NCBI GenBank assembly: GCA_013397935.1
Contig: VZRN01002232.1
Span: 485,287-549,286, forward strand
Direction: 5' to 3'
Length of the DNA: 64,000 bases
DNA from: Dasyornis broadbenti
Taxonomy: Eukaryota > Chordata > Aves > Passeriformes > Dasyornithidae
A model generated the notes under the pieces. The model saw only the letters and a program-made list of their open reading frames with translations, ran no database searches and was not told where the DNA came from. How positions within the stretch are numbered: the stretch's first letter is position 1; each line of letters opens with the position of its first letter. A program made the translations under genes and the position numbers. Below are positions 11,241 to 23,229 of this stretch, one piece after another.

Positions 11241-12422
11241 GGTGGGAAGAGGCGTAGAGGTTGGAACCTATTGGTTGTCAGGGGCACCAGGGGGAGATAT
11301 GCTTTGGTCTGAGGAGTCCCACCCTCAGAGGGGAGAAAAGATTTAACTTTGGGCTTTCATTCTTTTTGAGACAATGCTGATCAAGAGTAAGGAATCTTTC
11401 AAGACAAAATTTTTTTGCAGGAAGAGGCTTTTTTTTTTTTACCTGGCATTACAATAAACATGCCTTGAATCATTGGAATTCCAAGTGGATGAAAGAGTGG
11501 AATTAGTTATATAGTAATTTTTTTAAAGAAGGGTAAAGTTCATTGCTGAGAGATATGTTGTTTTTAGCCTTTAGAGAAATTATTAAAAATACTGAAATCC
11601 ATGAAATACAGATTGAAAAAAGTTAGTGGTAGCCTGGCCTGTCCAGTGAAATAACTGATAAAGCTGATCAATAACTATGGGAGTGGTTGTTTGGATAGAG
11701 GGCATCTCAAGAATTTGTGGTGGCTGAGGAGAAGGTGTTTACTCAAGGTTAGTGCCATTTGAAAGTAAAATTGGGTTTAGTTGACAAGATTTAGATCTAT
11801 TTCCTGACGGCATACATAATACAGTTATTTTAGCAGTGGGTTTTGCTGTAATTCACAGGCAACAGCATGCATTTGTCTAGAACAGCATATGTCAGTACAG
11901 GAATAGTCATAGCTGAAGAAAAGAAAGCTTTTAGAACTAACCTTCCTTTATTTTCTGATAAATGATAGAATTTAGATTAACATAAAATGTACAATTAAAA
12001 ATGCAAATGAACTAAAACATTTTCATCTTCTCTCTAACACCACTGTCTTATTTGTTTTGTAGTGTTGGGGGAAGCTGATGTTTTTTGGTTTCAATAGTAG
12101 TCCTTTCTGGAGCTTGGCATTATGCAAGTTTACACTCTTCTGAGTTTGGTCAAATAGCACAATATTTTCGTTTCTTCTAGGTGCAGTAGTTGGTGGAAGA
12201 TTGAGAGGACAGCAAAAAAATCATAGGAAAATAGAATAAATGTTGTAAAAATAATAATAAAAAAAGAGAACCAACCTAAAGAAGAGCAAGTTAATGTCTG
12301 GGCATTGAGCTAAATGCAGAATTTTTACTTAGCTGCATCCTTAGTGCTATAGAAAATGCAATCTTTAGTACACATCTTATGACACAACAAAGATAAGTCT
12401 TTTGAGAGAATCATACCAACTT

Positions 12423-12832
12423 TCAAATGTAGTGCAGACTGTACTGTGAAATCTTTGTCAGGGTAGTAGCATCTTCACTTACTGGGGTTTGCATTAACCC
12501 TGCTTTCTGCTGAGTGTCACCACTACTTGGGCTGCAGAAGAATTTGCTAATTGCAGGGGACAAGAGGGTCTGTGGGGTAAACAGCTGAAGGAAAGGAATG
12601 ACCATGCAAGGAGGTTATTTTTCTAGAACTCCCTTGTGCCAGTGTCACAGCTTTGATTTGGTGGTGTGTTTTTTCCTGGCAGCTTTACCAGCTCTCCTGC
12701 CTGTGAGGAGGACAGTGATTTGCCTTTGCATGGGTCATTGAGCTCCATGAACTTGTTCTGCTCCTGCTCACTCTCATCCATCACCACAAATGCCTCTAAC
12801 TGTGCTTCCTGTAGTGAGGAAATTCTCATCAA
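12423..12832 (-). other. Unrecognised segment with two adjacent minus-strand open frames
   Basis: On the minus strand two nearby open frames (12623-12832, 69 codons, and 12423-12605, 60 codons) occur in a locally more GC-rich patch. The first includes an acidic stretch near its start (EAFVVMDESEQEQNKF) that looks more protein-like than the surrounding intron. The frames are offset and separated by a stop. An old processed pseudogene or a decayed exon is possible, but I recognise no family and see no poly-A or target-site duplication. Confidence 0.2.
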
Positions 12833-14382
12833 ATAATTTTAGATCCAATATCTTCATGCCTCAAAACATTTCAGGGCTGACCTTTGTGACCTCTCCATTG
12901 CTTTAAGCCAGCTGACATTTTTTGTGAGTGATGGGGAGAGATACTTCACTCGTAACCTTGGTAAGCAACCAAGGGCTTCTGGAGCTGCCTTGGGCTCGTG
13001 TGTAGAGACACAGGGGAGCATCCAAATGTGTAGCTTTGACTTTCCAACTGATCTATGCAGTGCTAGGATATGTTTGGGTATTCATGCCACCTTACCTAAA
13101 TAAATGCAATATCCAGATAGTGTCACAGGCCCTTTCTTTAATCAGCAAGGAGAAAGTAAATCTTTTAGGGAAGTGCAGCAACATACATTCTGTGCCCCAA
13201 ATTGGCCAATATGAGTGGTCCTTCAGTTCCTGGATGTCCCTGCCTTGTTCCCTGGCCTGTTGTTCAGCCTGAAGTAAATGATCCAGGTGGCACCTGCTCC
13301 TGGGCAGTCTCAGCTGGCCATGTATACTTGTGCTTTAAGGAGACTTTAAGGAGACCAATGGCCACAATTCATTAGAACTGGTTCCCTCTGCTCATGGTGG
13401 GGAGCCAAGCACAGGAGGTGAAATGGAAAACAACTTGAATGCCATGTGTTCTTCTTCATTTCATAATAGAACTATATTCAGATGCAGGAGCTTGTCAATA
13501 AATGCTCATCTTTCTGTTGGGTCATTTCAGAGCAATCTTGCACTGCTATGGCATTTCAGAGTCCTTTGATTTTTCTTTTTTTTAGTGGACACAAGTGATG
13601 TAGCTAAAACTCAGTAAAGATACACAGAGCAAAACCAATATATTATTTTAAGTATAATGTGTTTTCTTTTTAGTAATTCTTCCTGACCTGGCATATTTAT
13701 AGTATCTACATTTCTGGAATCTTTGCAAGAGGACTAATGGCAATTAATGGCATTAATGCATAATGGGGTGTATTACTTTTAGAAATAAATAAATAACTCT
13801 TCAAAAACCCAAAGACTGAAATGGCAAGGCTTGCAATTGGAAGAAGAAATGCAGCAGTTATCTGGTAGCTATAATAAATTTGTATTTGAATGATAAAATG
13901 CTACTGCTTGTAGTAGTCATTTATAGTCAGGGAGATCTACTGCTTGCAACTGTTATGAAAATGTGCATAATTAAACTGCCATTTCTCTCTAAATTTGGCT
14001 GCAGCTCATTGAAGATATTCTAAGAGGATAGTTTGCTGTGGTGTTAAAGTTGATTTGGAGGTCAAATAAGATCAACTGAATTAATATTATTTTTATTTTG
14101 AATAGGAGGGTCTACATAAGAGTTCATGCAGTTGAACTAACACACTTTTGAAGTCCAGTCAACTTGACTTTCTTGAGCATTTGAAGGTAGACAAACCTGA
14201 ATTAGTTTTGTAGTGTGGAGTGAGAGAATATGTGTGTAAAAGAATCCTGTTCAAGAAATTTTGAGATTCTTCAGGAGAACTAACGTGAGACAATTTTTAA
14301 AATTAGGACGTGTTTTCTAATTTTAATCTAGGTTTTCTTAATATCCCAAGATGAATTTTCATATGCAGTTAAAGCTTAGAGG

Positions 14383-14478
14383 TTTTTTGGGTTTTTTTTT
14401 GGGGTTTTTTTTTTTTTGTTTTTTTTTGTTTTTGGTTNNNNNNNNNNNNNNNNNNNTTTTTTTTTTTTTTTTTTTTTG
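14383..14478. repeat. T/G-rich low-complexity tract containing an assembly gap
   Basis: Runs of T interrupted by G clusters (GGTTTTTTGGG, GGGG followed by T runs) flank 19 N at 14438-14456 and then continue as a T run of about 21. Such tracts are common in bird genomes and are hard to sequence, so the true length is unknown. The tract lies about 230 bp upstream of the exon beginning at 14707. Confidence 0.85.
14438..14456. other. Assembly gap (19 N)
   Basis: Nineteen undetermined bases sit inside the T/G-rich tract. The cause is probably homopolymer sequencing failure. Confidence 0.98.
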
Positions 14479-14706
14479 AGAATGAGTTGTTGAACACAGG
14501 ATTCTTATTTAGACAGTTGCAGGAATATTTCACATCTGAAATAATTCACATGTTATATTTTTCCTTATTTTGCTTTGTATTTACAGTTAATTTCTGTGAA
14601 CATTTCTTTTAATAACTCATCCAAATGGCTTCCACTAATCCAAAATGAACAGCATTGGAAAACTTAATCTATCTTGAATTTCTTAAACTACTGTTTTCTC
14701 TTGCAG

Positions 14707-14949
14707 ATGCTGCCTTCTCCCACACACATTTCACAGGCTCATGGACAGCCAGAGGATCATGTGGCACATGCCAAAGGGAATGGCATGACTGGGTCAATAC
14801 CTGCAAGCTCTCAGCCAGATGTGGATGGCCCCCAGAGTTCTCACATCAGCCCAGATGTGTGTGCTGGTTCTCCTGTCCGAGTAACAAGCCCAGAGAGGAT
14901 CATAGCCTTGCATCGAGAACTAAGACAAAACCATCGCAAAAATTGCCAG
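14707..14949 (+). CDS. Coiled-coil protein, internal exon 4 of 4 seen
   Basis: This exon encodes 81 residues in phase 0, with acceptor TTTTCTCTTGCAG|ATG and donor CAG|GTCAGT. The first 55 or so residues are rich in Ser, Pro, His, Gly and Gln and look disordered. The last 21 are a basic amphipathic segment, SPERIIALHRELRQNHRKNC plus Q, which has the look of a conserved C-terminal motif. The ATG at its first position is probably an internal methionine, because the upstream exons end in phase 0 and a strong acceptor precedes it. An alternative promoter starting here cannot be excluded. Links to exons 1-3 rest on strand, phase and order; the 8.6 kb intron between them is ordinary for a vertebrate gene. 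Confidence 0.85.
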
Positions 14950-16065
14950 GTCAGTAAAAGTTTTGTCACTGTTTTTAGTTTATTGAAATCTCTTCTTCTT
15001 GGCAGAAGATACAGATATTTGAATGATTCCTTCCAGAAATACACAGTTGATTGTTAGTTTAAACAAGCTGACAATAAGAAATGTTTAATGTTTTTCATTA
15101 TGCATTTTCTTCCCCATTGTTTAAGAGTGGCTTGGGGCTTGTAAAAATAATTAAAAGATTTTGTTTTCATGACGGTGTTCATGTGGTAAGATAATCTTTG
15201 AAAATTGTTGGATGTTTTAAAAAAAAGTTGTTATGTTGATCTTGTCCTACCTTTTTTCCCCTGCAATTTTTTTTTTGTTTTTAGTGATCCAATTATTCCT
15301 ATGCCCTGAAGCTCTTTATAGTAATTTCCATTAACTGCAGGAATCCTGTTAAGAACAGAGCTGATCAATTGCAATTGCATTTGTGACAGTCTGCTGCTAA
15401 ACTAAACACGCAAGAGATTTTAGCCTCTCTGAGATAGCATAGTTGTATGGACACAAAATTCAAATGTGCAATTACTGTAACCAGTTAGGTAGAGTAGTTA
15501 AAATATTGCTCTACTGAATTTCCTTTATATTCTTGGATTAAAATAAATTCAATGAAACAAGTAAAAGCATAGTTTTTGCTTTTGACATTAATGAAAAGAA
15601 TATGCAAGATACTGAGATTTCCTTTTAGTTAAGAAATCTGTTATGCAATGAAATGGTGACTCAGAATTCTTGTAACATGTTACTTAGTCCAGGAGATATA
15701 TATAAAAGTTCAAATCGAGCTTCCTGGTCCTTTTCTCTCTCACATTCACACATTAAAAAGACCAATGAAAATATAGCCATAAAAGTAAACTGTTATGAAG
15801 AGCAGAATGCAAGTAGCTCCTTGATGGATCTGAGCTTCATGAACTCAGAGATTTTTTTTTTAATATAAATCATATGAGCTTTAATAAAATCCCAATGAAA
15901 GCAGGACATGGGCCTCTGGTACAGTTATATGGGAAGCTACAGCTGAAATCAGCCACAATGCACAGAGTGGCCTGTTTCCATAAAAACACACAGAAACACA
16001 CTGGGACACCCAAGGTTATGGTTTCTGTTCTTTCCTCCTCAGATACCTTCAGTTGTCCCCTCCAG
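14950..16065 (+). other. Region between exon 4 and the candidate terminal exon
   Basis: This 1.1 kb begins with the donor GTCAGTAAAAG and ends in a pyrimidine-rich stretch with three tandem AG acceptors (AG at 16041-16042, 16051-16052 and 16064-16065). It is AT-rich, with T and A runs, and I recognise no repeat family in it. Confidence 0.5.
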
Positions 16066-16434
16066 CTCAAATCCATGGGCTGGTCTCAACCTATGCCCAT
16101 GATCCACGAGGAAGCCCCTTGGCCTCTGCTGTCAAGGATGAAGGATGCTCCGGTGCCCCTGGAGCTTGGTGTGTTCTGGGCCACGAAGGGGAGGGATCAC
16201 TTGTCGAAATGTGATGATGTATTTTGGGGTCAAATAGGAAATCAGCATGCAGGTGCTATTCCCCAGGGAATGAAACACAAAAATGCCATTATGAATAAGG
16301 CATGGCTCTCTGGAGAAAAAACAGATGGCTCAACCTCAGCTACCGCAGCAGAAAGCAATTTGCCAGACGTGTTGTCAGCAAGTAATAAAGGTCGATATCC
16401 TGTGGGGAGAAATCAGCTGCATGGGAAAGAATAA
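16066..16434 (+). CDS. Candidate terminal exon of the coiled-coil gene
   Basis: If exon 4 (ending in phase 0) is spliced to the acceptor CCCCTCCAG at 16065, the reading frame stays open for 122 residues to a TAA at 16432-16434. AATAAA follows at 16445-16450. The same frame is open without a stop from 15874, the longest open frame in the window (186 codons). The peptide has no recognisable domain and includes segments such as GRDHLSKCDDVFWGQIG. Two competing acceptors just upstream (16042 and 16052) would give other frames that stop after about 19 and 53 residues, so the true C-terminus is uncertain. An AATAAA only 11 nt beyond the stop would make an unusually short 3' UTR, which argues for caution. 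Confidence 0.4.
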   Translation, partial: LKSMGWSQPMPMIHEEAPWPLLSRMKDAPVPLELGVFWATKGRDHLSKCDDVFWGQIGNQHAGAIPQGMKHKNAIMNKAWLSGEKTDGSTSATAAESNLPDVLSASNKGRYPVGRNQLHGKE

Positions 16435-16444
16435 AACCTGCAGA

Positions 16445-16450
16445 AATAAA
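16445..16450 (+). terminator. Possible polyadenylation signal AATAAA
   Basis: This canonical hexamer lies 11 nt after the candidate stop at 16432-16434. Hexamers of this kind are frequent in AT-rich DNA, so it supports the candidate terminal exon only weakly. Confidence 0.25.
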
Positions 16451-18139
16451 ACAAGGTAAACATCTTAGCAATGTGATTTTTCCCATTGATACAAAAGTAC
16501 TAATAATTTTTTAAAAACTAAGATGTTTTACTAGTTAGCGTGGCCTAGGTATAGTTTGAGATGACTGGAAAATTTACATGAAAAAGAGCTGTGATTGTTT
16601 TATGATCAAAATTTCATAGAACATTTGAGATCACTGAAACACATGGATTTTCCATTAGCCAGCCTATCTCCCCATTTTCTTTTCACCTTTTGTTGGTGAT
16701 TTGCTTTTCTTGTAACTGAGAGTGTGAAACAATCTATTAAATCACTTTTGCTTTTATGTCCAACTACTTCTTCAGTGTGCAGTGGCAAGTTCTGAAAGAA
16801 TATCTCCCTTGCATGGCTGTTTCCTTTGGGACTTCAGGAATAGTCCACGGTCATGGGCTTCCCAGAAATTAATTTTACAAAAATCAGAGGGTAATTTTGC
16901 TGTGTTTCTTTAGTCTTGGGATACTTTTTAAAAATTTATCTTTTTTTTTTAATAGGTCCAACTACAGCAGGATACTCAATGTATTGCTGTAGGGGCCAGT
17001 ATCTGTAAAATAGCATCCTTCAATTGTTGCTTTTATATAACAAATTGCAGCTTAGCTTTAGTAGTTTTACTGGACATATCCACAGCCACTTTCTTTAGGG
17101 GACTGGGTGGGCATCATGAGTGCAGTAATATCTGGGTTCATGGGATGGATGATTCAGACTGCACCCTGTGCTGCCAAACCCCTGCCACAGAGAGAAGTGG
17201 CTGCAGTGCCAGGCCAGGACAGCACTTGCTCATAGTCTGGCTCAGAAGTAGTTGTGGTCTGGGCTGCAGGAGCCTTTGGTGGATCCTGGCTGAGGAAAGG
17301 AGGAGGAAATAGCGTGTCTGTGCAGGTGCATGCGTGCACTGATGCTGGTTGGCTCTGGGAAGTTTAACTGAGCGTGGCTGTGAATTCCACAAAATACTGA
17401 TGTGTATTGTGATCTCACCAGAGTTAATACTTTTGGGAAACACCCATTATTCAAATATCTTTATTCTGTATTTGTCATCACTTTTATTAGAAAACGGCAT
17501 TCACGCACAGTAATATATGGCACAGTTCCTGCACTTTTCCTCTGCCACCATTGATTACCCCAGTTGGTTCATAGTATGTTACTACTTGTTTGATGCTGCT
17601 TTTCAGAAGCCAGAAATAAAATGACTGGTTTTGATGAAATATTAATGCACATACTCACACTTTATTGTGGAAACCCGCCTTCAGTTGCTCAGTAAGGTAG
17701 CAGTGCAGTTGCTCACAGCAGTTGCTGAATTGCTCTTCATCCAACATATCTTTAGAAAACACACACCAGATGCCAAGGGAAATAGTCCCTGGAAGCAATG
17801 TTGTTGAGTGCTGCCTAAGCAGGAGGTGCCAGTGAGATTCCAAAATGTGGGGTTTTGCTTTTATGTGTCTTTCTCTTCTTCCTGAAGCCCGACCAGAAGT
17901 TCTGAAGACAGATATGCGTGCTATCCAGCCATCAGCTGCCTTGTCAAGTATTAAGATATTTTGATGTGCAAAACCACTTGTAAATACTTGAACATGGTAA
18001 CTTTTATGTTGATAAAATGATGCTTTAAAAATTAGCCATTGTGAGAACTTTTTGAAGCTTTTTCTTGCTGACAGTAAAATACAGGGCCTGGTAGTTCAGT
18101 CTGAGGTCAGATCATAATGCATGAAGTGTGCTAATAATA

Positions 18140-18161
18140 AGGGTATTCATAACAATACCCT
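18140..18161. repeat. Perfect 8-bp stem, 6-nt loop inverted repeat
   Basis: AGGGTATT at 18140-18147 and AATACCCT at 18154-18161 are exact complements around the loop CATAAC. The hairpin sits among ATAATA repeats. It is too small and AT-rich to assign a function. Confidence 0.6.
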
Positions 18162-20537
18162 GTGATAATACGATAATAAGTCTTTGTTATCCTTGTGAAG
18201 CTATCTACTTTGTGTTTGGGCTATAGTAACTTCCCATGAAATTAAGCCTTTGTCAGTCCAGTCCTTTTTTATCACAGATAAGTGTGGTTTATTTTAAGTG
18301 TTCAGGCTTCATTTTAAGCGAATTTGGTCATTTGGCCCCATTCTTCCTCCTGCTGGAACTAATAATTTCCGCACAAGGGCTGCAGACACAGAGATGTAGA
18401 TGGAAGAACAGACATTTGCAAGTATATTACCTACATGGAAGCACTATAATTCAAAATGGACTCAAGCAACTCATCCAGCAAATGGATTCTGTGCTGGCAC
18501 TTCGTACCTTTGCTTCACAAGTCACAGATTTCAGTTAAAATCCTGTAGCCTCTTGTGGTTTTAATTCTTTAAGACATCTGTTCTTCCTATTACAAAGCAT
18601 TGTTTAAAGATGTGCAGATACCACAGTTATCTTTTGGCCAACTGTTTCAGCTGCTCTTTGTTTCTTTTAACTAAAAATGGGAGTTTGGACACTACAGTGG
18701 AGGAATGGCAATAAATTAGCAGCAATCAGTTTGGAGAGCTGCATGCAGCAGTGCTGGAAAAGATGAGTCAGCTAAAGGTTGTCTCTTTTAAACCTCTGTC
18801 CTGCTCCATTTTTCCCACTACTGAATGGACAAATGAGAAGTGATAATCAGATCATATCAAATAATTATGCACTAATTGAGCTACAAGAAGATGAGATGAT
18901 ACATTGCACCATCAAAGAAGGCCCTTCGAGTTCTTTAAACATGGTCATTTATAGGAATCTGACCACAATGTACAGTGTTGGACCAGATGGTTCCTGTACT
19001 GGTGTCCTGCTGAGCTGAGGTCCTTTGGGAGTCTGAGCTTGCTCAGTGAGTCATACAGGATAATTAATTTTGGCCCTTGTTCTGTAAATTATTTGTTGGA
19101 GTTTTTTTTAATTGAGGGGGATCAGTAGCAATGTCCTTGCAGAGCACATCTGTATCGGCTTTTGTTGAAGCACCTGTGGTCTGCTGTTTGCCATCCATGA
19201 ACCTGCATGAGCCAAATGGCTTTATCTGTACTTGACTGGATGATGAGGATGCTTGGAAGGAAGCTGGATGACAGCATGCTCCCTACTGACAGATGCTTGC
19301 TGACCCTGCTCCCCATTCAGACTCTTCCACTTCCAAAGTTTGAAACAGCACAGCAAACTATTTTCTAGGATCAATAGTTAGTATCAAATGAGTGTTTATT
19401 AACATATTCAGGCAATATTTGCCCCGTTCTTTTTTCTAGACTTGAGCTACCTAATACTGAAATCAAAATATCTCTTTTTAGCAGCAGTTACATCTTTTGT
19501 CTCTAGTTTTAACAGAAGTATTACTTAGAAATAGAATTACATGGCAGCAGTAAGCTGAAATAGTTCATAGTGCTTTCTAAAGGCTGTGTGAAAGATAAAC
19601 TTAAAAAGGAAGCTTGTGGTGTACCTTAGACTTAAAATGCACTGTAATCTGCACCCACTATGGGGGAGGAATTGGAATCTAACAATTAAAAACCACTGGA
19701 AAAAAAATAGCCTTTCTCCTATGACAGGTGAAAAAAATCCATCACTTTCTTCCAACACTGAATGAGCATTTTCCTGAAATTAAAGAAAACTAGTAATCCT
19801 CCTGCAGTTGTGTTTTACCTGTTTTTGCTCTTCACTGGTAGGAGAGGTCATAAACAGGGGATGTAAAGTTTCTATGTTCAAATGCAAAGAAACAGAACAC
19901 CTACAATGACAGATCATGCATATTTTAAAAGAGTTCTCTTTAGTCAGTGCCATTTCTGCATTAGCCTACTTCTATTTCTCTTATTTTTCAGGAAAATAGC
20001 ATTCATAATACTTTTTAAAAATAGTAAGTTGCCCTGTATTTTGTTTACACTTAGCTGTGCATGCAGTCTCACTTAGCTAGAAATAATTAATCAAGCAACT
20101 TAAAAAGGGAAAGATGCCCATTACATCTTAGGAATGTCTACAACAGAAATGGTTTGATCAGAATCAGTGGAAGGAACATTGTCTGCATCCCTTTTTGAGA
20201 ACCGATAATGCTGGAGAGGGCTGGGAAGGCACAGAAAAATAGGAAAGATGACAAAACTCAGTGTCTTTTAGGTAAGAGATGTCAGGAGACTCTAGGTTCT
20301 CCTGTATATTAACCATTTGTAGAAAATGCAGAAGAGTTGCTCGTGAAGCCTGCCACTCCCCAGGTATTGCTTGCCTTGTGCGACGAAAAGCTTTCATGCC
20401 TATAGGAAATCTGGGGATCAGGTCTTATGCTCAATCTGTGGACACTCAGTTTCATGCTCAGGACTGGTATTTGTAGGAGTCAGAACACCAACAAATTGCC
20501 CATGATTAAATTTTCTCTGGGCCCTAGGAATCCCTGT

Positions 20538-20592
20538 TTGGTTTTTTTTTTTGGTTGTTTTTTGTTTTTTGGTTGTTTTTTTTTTTTTTTGA
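20538..20592. repeat. T/G-rich low-complexity tract
   Basis: T runs of 6 to 16 are interrupted by GG or G (GGTTGTTTTTTG type). The open frames that cross it in both directions (20427-20612 and 20418-20618) are artefacts of the homopolymers. Confidence 0.85.
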
Positions 20593-23229
20593 GTGGTAAT
20601 TGTGATTTGTAAAAGCACTATCTAATACCTACTTAGTAACAGCCTTTTCATTGAGCCTGTAAGCTGATGGATATTAAAGCCCCTAATTAAAACCAGATAA
20701 TGCATGAAAGATTTTCTACAGCGCAAACCTTTCTCTTAAGTCCTGATTAAACAAAAAAACCTCACACATCTGTTTGCACAAGTATATTCTCATCAGGTCA
20801 GGCACATGGTAGCATTGACTGAGGTACATCCTTCTCACAATAACTTGTTCTTGGGAATAAGGAAAACAGCAAAGGCAAGGACAGAAAATGGAATATTTCA
20901 GACACAGTGGCCTATTACATTTAGCTAGGAATATAGTCTTTCTGCAGTCTATGGCTCTGATTATCCTATCAGTCAGGATAATGGGGAACCATAGAATAAC
21001 GTGTTCATTTACATATAAATATGTATAAAATATTTATGTGCATATATATACACCTATATTTATGTATAATTGCATGCAATTTGGCATAAATAAATATGGT
21101 TTAAAATAATAGGGAGAAGTGATTTTCTTCAGTTCATTTTTTTTTTTTTAATTTTGTTTTTTCCTCTCTCTCTTGGGATTTGCAAATACAAGTAGGGACA
21201 GAAGAAGAGACTGATTTCTTTATTTCTTATTTTAAAAACTGAATTTATTCCTTAAATGAAGAGGAAACTAAGACTATGCTGTGGAAGTTCTTGACTATAC
21301 TGCAGATTAAAAACCCTGGTATGTATGAGTCTGTCTTCCCCTTCCCAAATAAACTAGATTCCATGGGAAGGACACTCACTTGTGTGCCCCACATGCCAAC
21401 CCAAGTGTAGGTGACAGTGGTTCCAGGCCAGTGGGGGACATTTGCCCTGTAGCAGTTTAGCTCCTTGTTGTCTCTTTTGCTGCTGAGAGTGGAAGAAAAA
21501 AGATCAGTGGTTGTATAAAATATTGTTAGCACAATTTTGTCTTGCTTTTATATGCATAAACCTTTGAAGCTTTACTGAGTAGGAGTTAGGCACCATTAGG
21601 GAAAGTGTCAAGCTCCCACTGGGGGAGCCAGACTGACTTGCACCCTTAAAGGTCACTTGAACTGTGGCCACTGTCATATTTCATGTAATGTAAACTATCT
21701 GCCTTTGGAAATCTTAATGTAGTGTGGCAAGTTCTTGAGAGAAAAAGCTATGACTTGTGAAGTAAGCAACTCTTCGAAAAAAAAGAGAGAAAAAGGGAAA
21801 GAAAGGAAAAAGAGCTAGAGGATCCTGTTACAGATGGTGAGTCAGTTTCAGTAGGGTGCAAGAGCAGCTCAGTTTCAGCCTGGTGATCCAGAGCAGCTGT
21901 GAGCCTGGCTTCCCAGGCACCGAGACTGTGTGTTCAAGCCATAAGTGAACCAGGTCAAATATCTAAGGGTGGAGAGAGAATTCTTTTTTTCATGGGTTAC
22001 TGGGAATATTTAATCAATGATTACTCAGAAATTAAGATGTTATGTGTTCTGCCTAGTCACTATGGTTTTGATTATGGTGTGAGAACATGGAGCAAAGGGG
22101 AATTTCAGTAAAGGATTGCTGGGAGTTCATTGGGTTTGGGCTTGTATGAGTTGTATTCAGACAATTTGGAAGCTTTGAAGTGCCGTGGCTTCTCAGCATA
22201 TGGCTGGCTGGCAAAGCCTCCTTTAAGGGAGAAGCACCTGGAGCACGTTGCTGATTTTTTGTAATGTGGCTCCAAGGCTGAAAATTGTGAGTGATTCTTT
22301 CTCACCCTCACCGAAAGCTGCAGCTAAAAAGGGAGGACGTGCTGTCCCTTGCCCCCACCATCTGCTGAGTGCTGCCTCCCTGTTTTCCCATCTGTGGGCT
22401 GGGGACTCTGTCTCTCAGCAGCCACATCTCTTATTTCCAGCTGGCTGCAGACAGTCCCTTCTGGTAAAAGGGGTTTAAAATCTAGGGGTGAGGCTGCCTA
22501 GCTGGAGGGTACTGATAATTTGTGACTGTTTGCACAGAGAGCTTTGCTTGGAGACACAAGGCTGGTTTTGTCTCTCAGGGGAGCTGATTTGTAGGAAAAA
22601 GTGCACTCCATAATGTAGCTGCTCTGTGGATAGCAAGGGACTGGGCTCTGCTCATCCCTGCCACACTTACAATTTTACATGCCTTTTCTGTGCTGGGTAT
22701 GACCACCAATATGATGTGGCTGCTTAATTAACAGTTAATTAGAGACCTTTTGTGGGTAGTGGATCTTTTGCAAATCACTGTTACTAATTAGCGGACTGCC
22801 ATATTTGAAGTACCTGAGCTTGGCAGAAATAAATAACAAATCTTCTTTGGCTCCTATATGATCCGGATGCCTCATCATTTTTCAAGGCAGAAGTATCCTG
22901 TCTGTATGCTGTTGCTGGTGGGCATAAACAGAAACCATTTCTGTCACACAGAACCTGCTAAAGAGTAGATGACCACAGAAGGAGTTGTGCACTAATTCTG
23001 GAGAATTAGTGGTGGGTGGCAGGTGGCCGGCCCTGAGTGAGTGTTGGAGAGCATGTTGGAGGCAATGACCTCTTTGGGGTTTTGAAACCTAAGAAACCAA
23101 GCTGCAGCTGGTGTGGACAAGAATCCCAGTCTGTTACATGGACTGAATGAGGTTCAGAACAGAAGGTACCTTGTGTGATGATGCTTAGGAGAGCCAGAAA
23201 AAACACTACTTGCTAACAAATAATAGGGT

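Larger units (their letters stand above)
6078..14706 (+). other. Long intron of the coiled-coil gene
   Basis: This is about 8.6 kb between the GTAAGG donor of exon 3 and the TTTTCTCTTGCAG acceptor before 14707. It holds a CR1 3' fragment (11078-11240), an A-rich run near 7950-7979, a perfect inverted repeat near 9187-9206, a T/G-rich tract with an assembly gap (14383-14478), and two weak exon-like segments (6425-6457 and 9542-9589), each listed separately. Otherwise I see no coding sequence. Confidence 0.65.
16451..23229. other. Non-coding stretch, 16.5-23.2 kb
   Basis: I see no defensible exons here. It holds an 8-bp-stem hairpin at 18140-18161, a T/G-rich run at 20538-20592, an AT-rich patch with TATATA-type sequence at about 21000-21080, and A/G-rich sequence near 21775-21810. 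The open frames at 18236-18538, 18779-19018 and 22248-22478 are interrupted or lack splice context. It could be 3' flank, intergenic DNA or introns of another gene. Confidence 0.5.

Noticed and set aside
3042..14949. Firm assignment of the gene as C4orf50
   Set aside because: The resemblance rests on memory of a similar motif and could not be checked, so no gene symbol is given.
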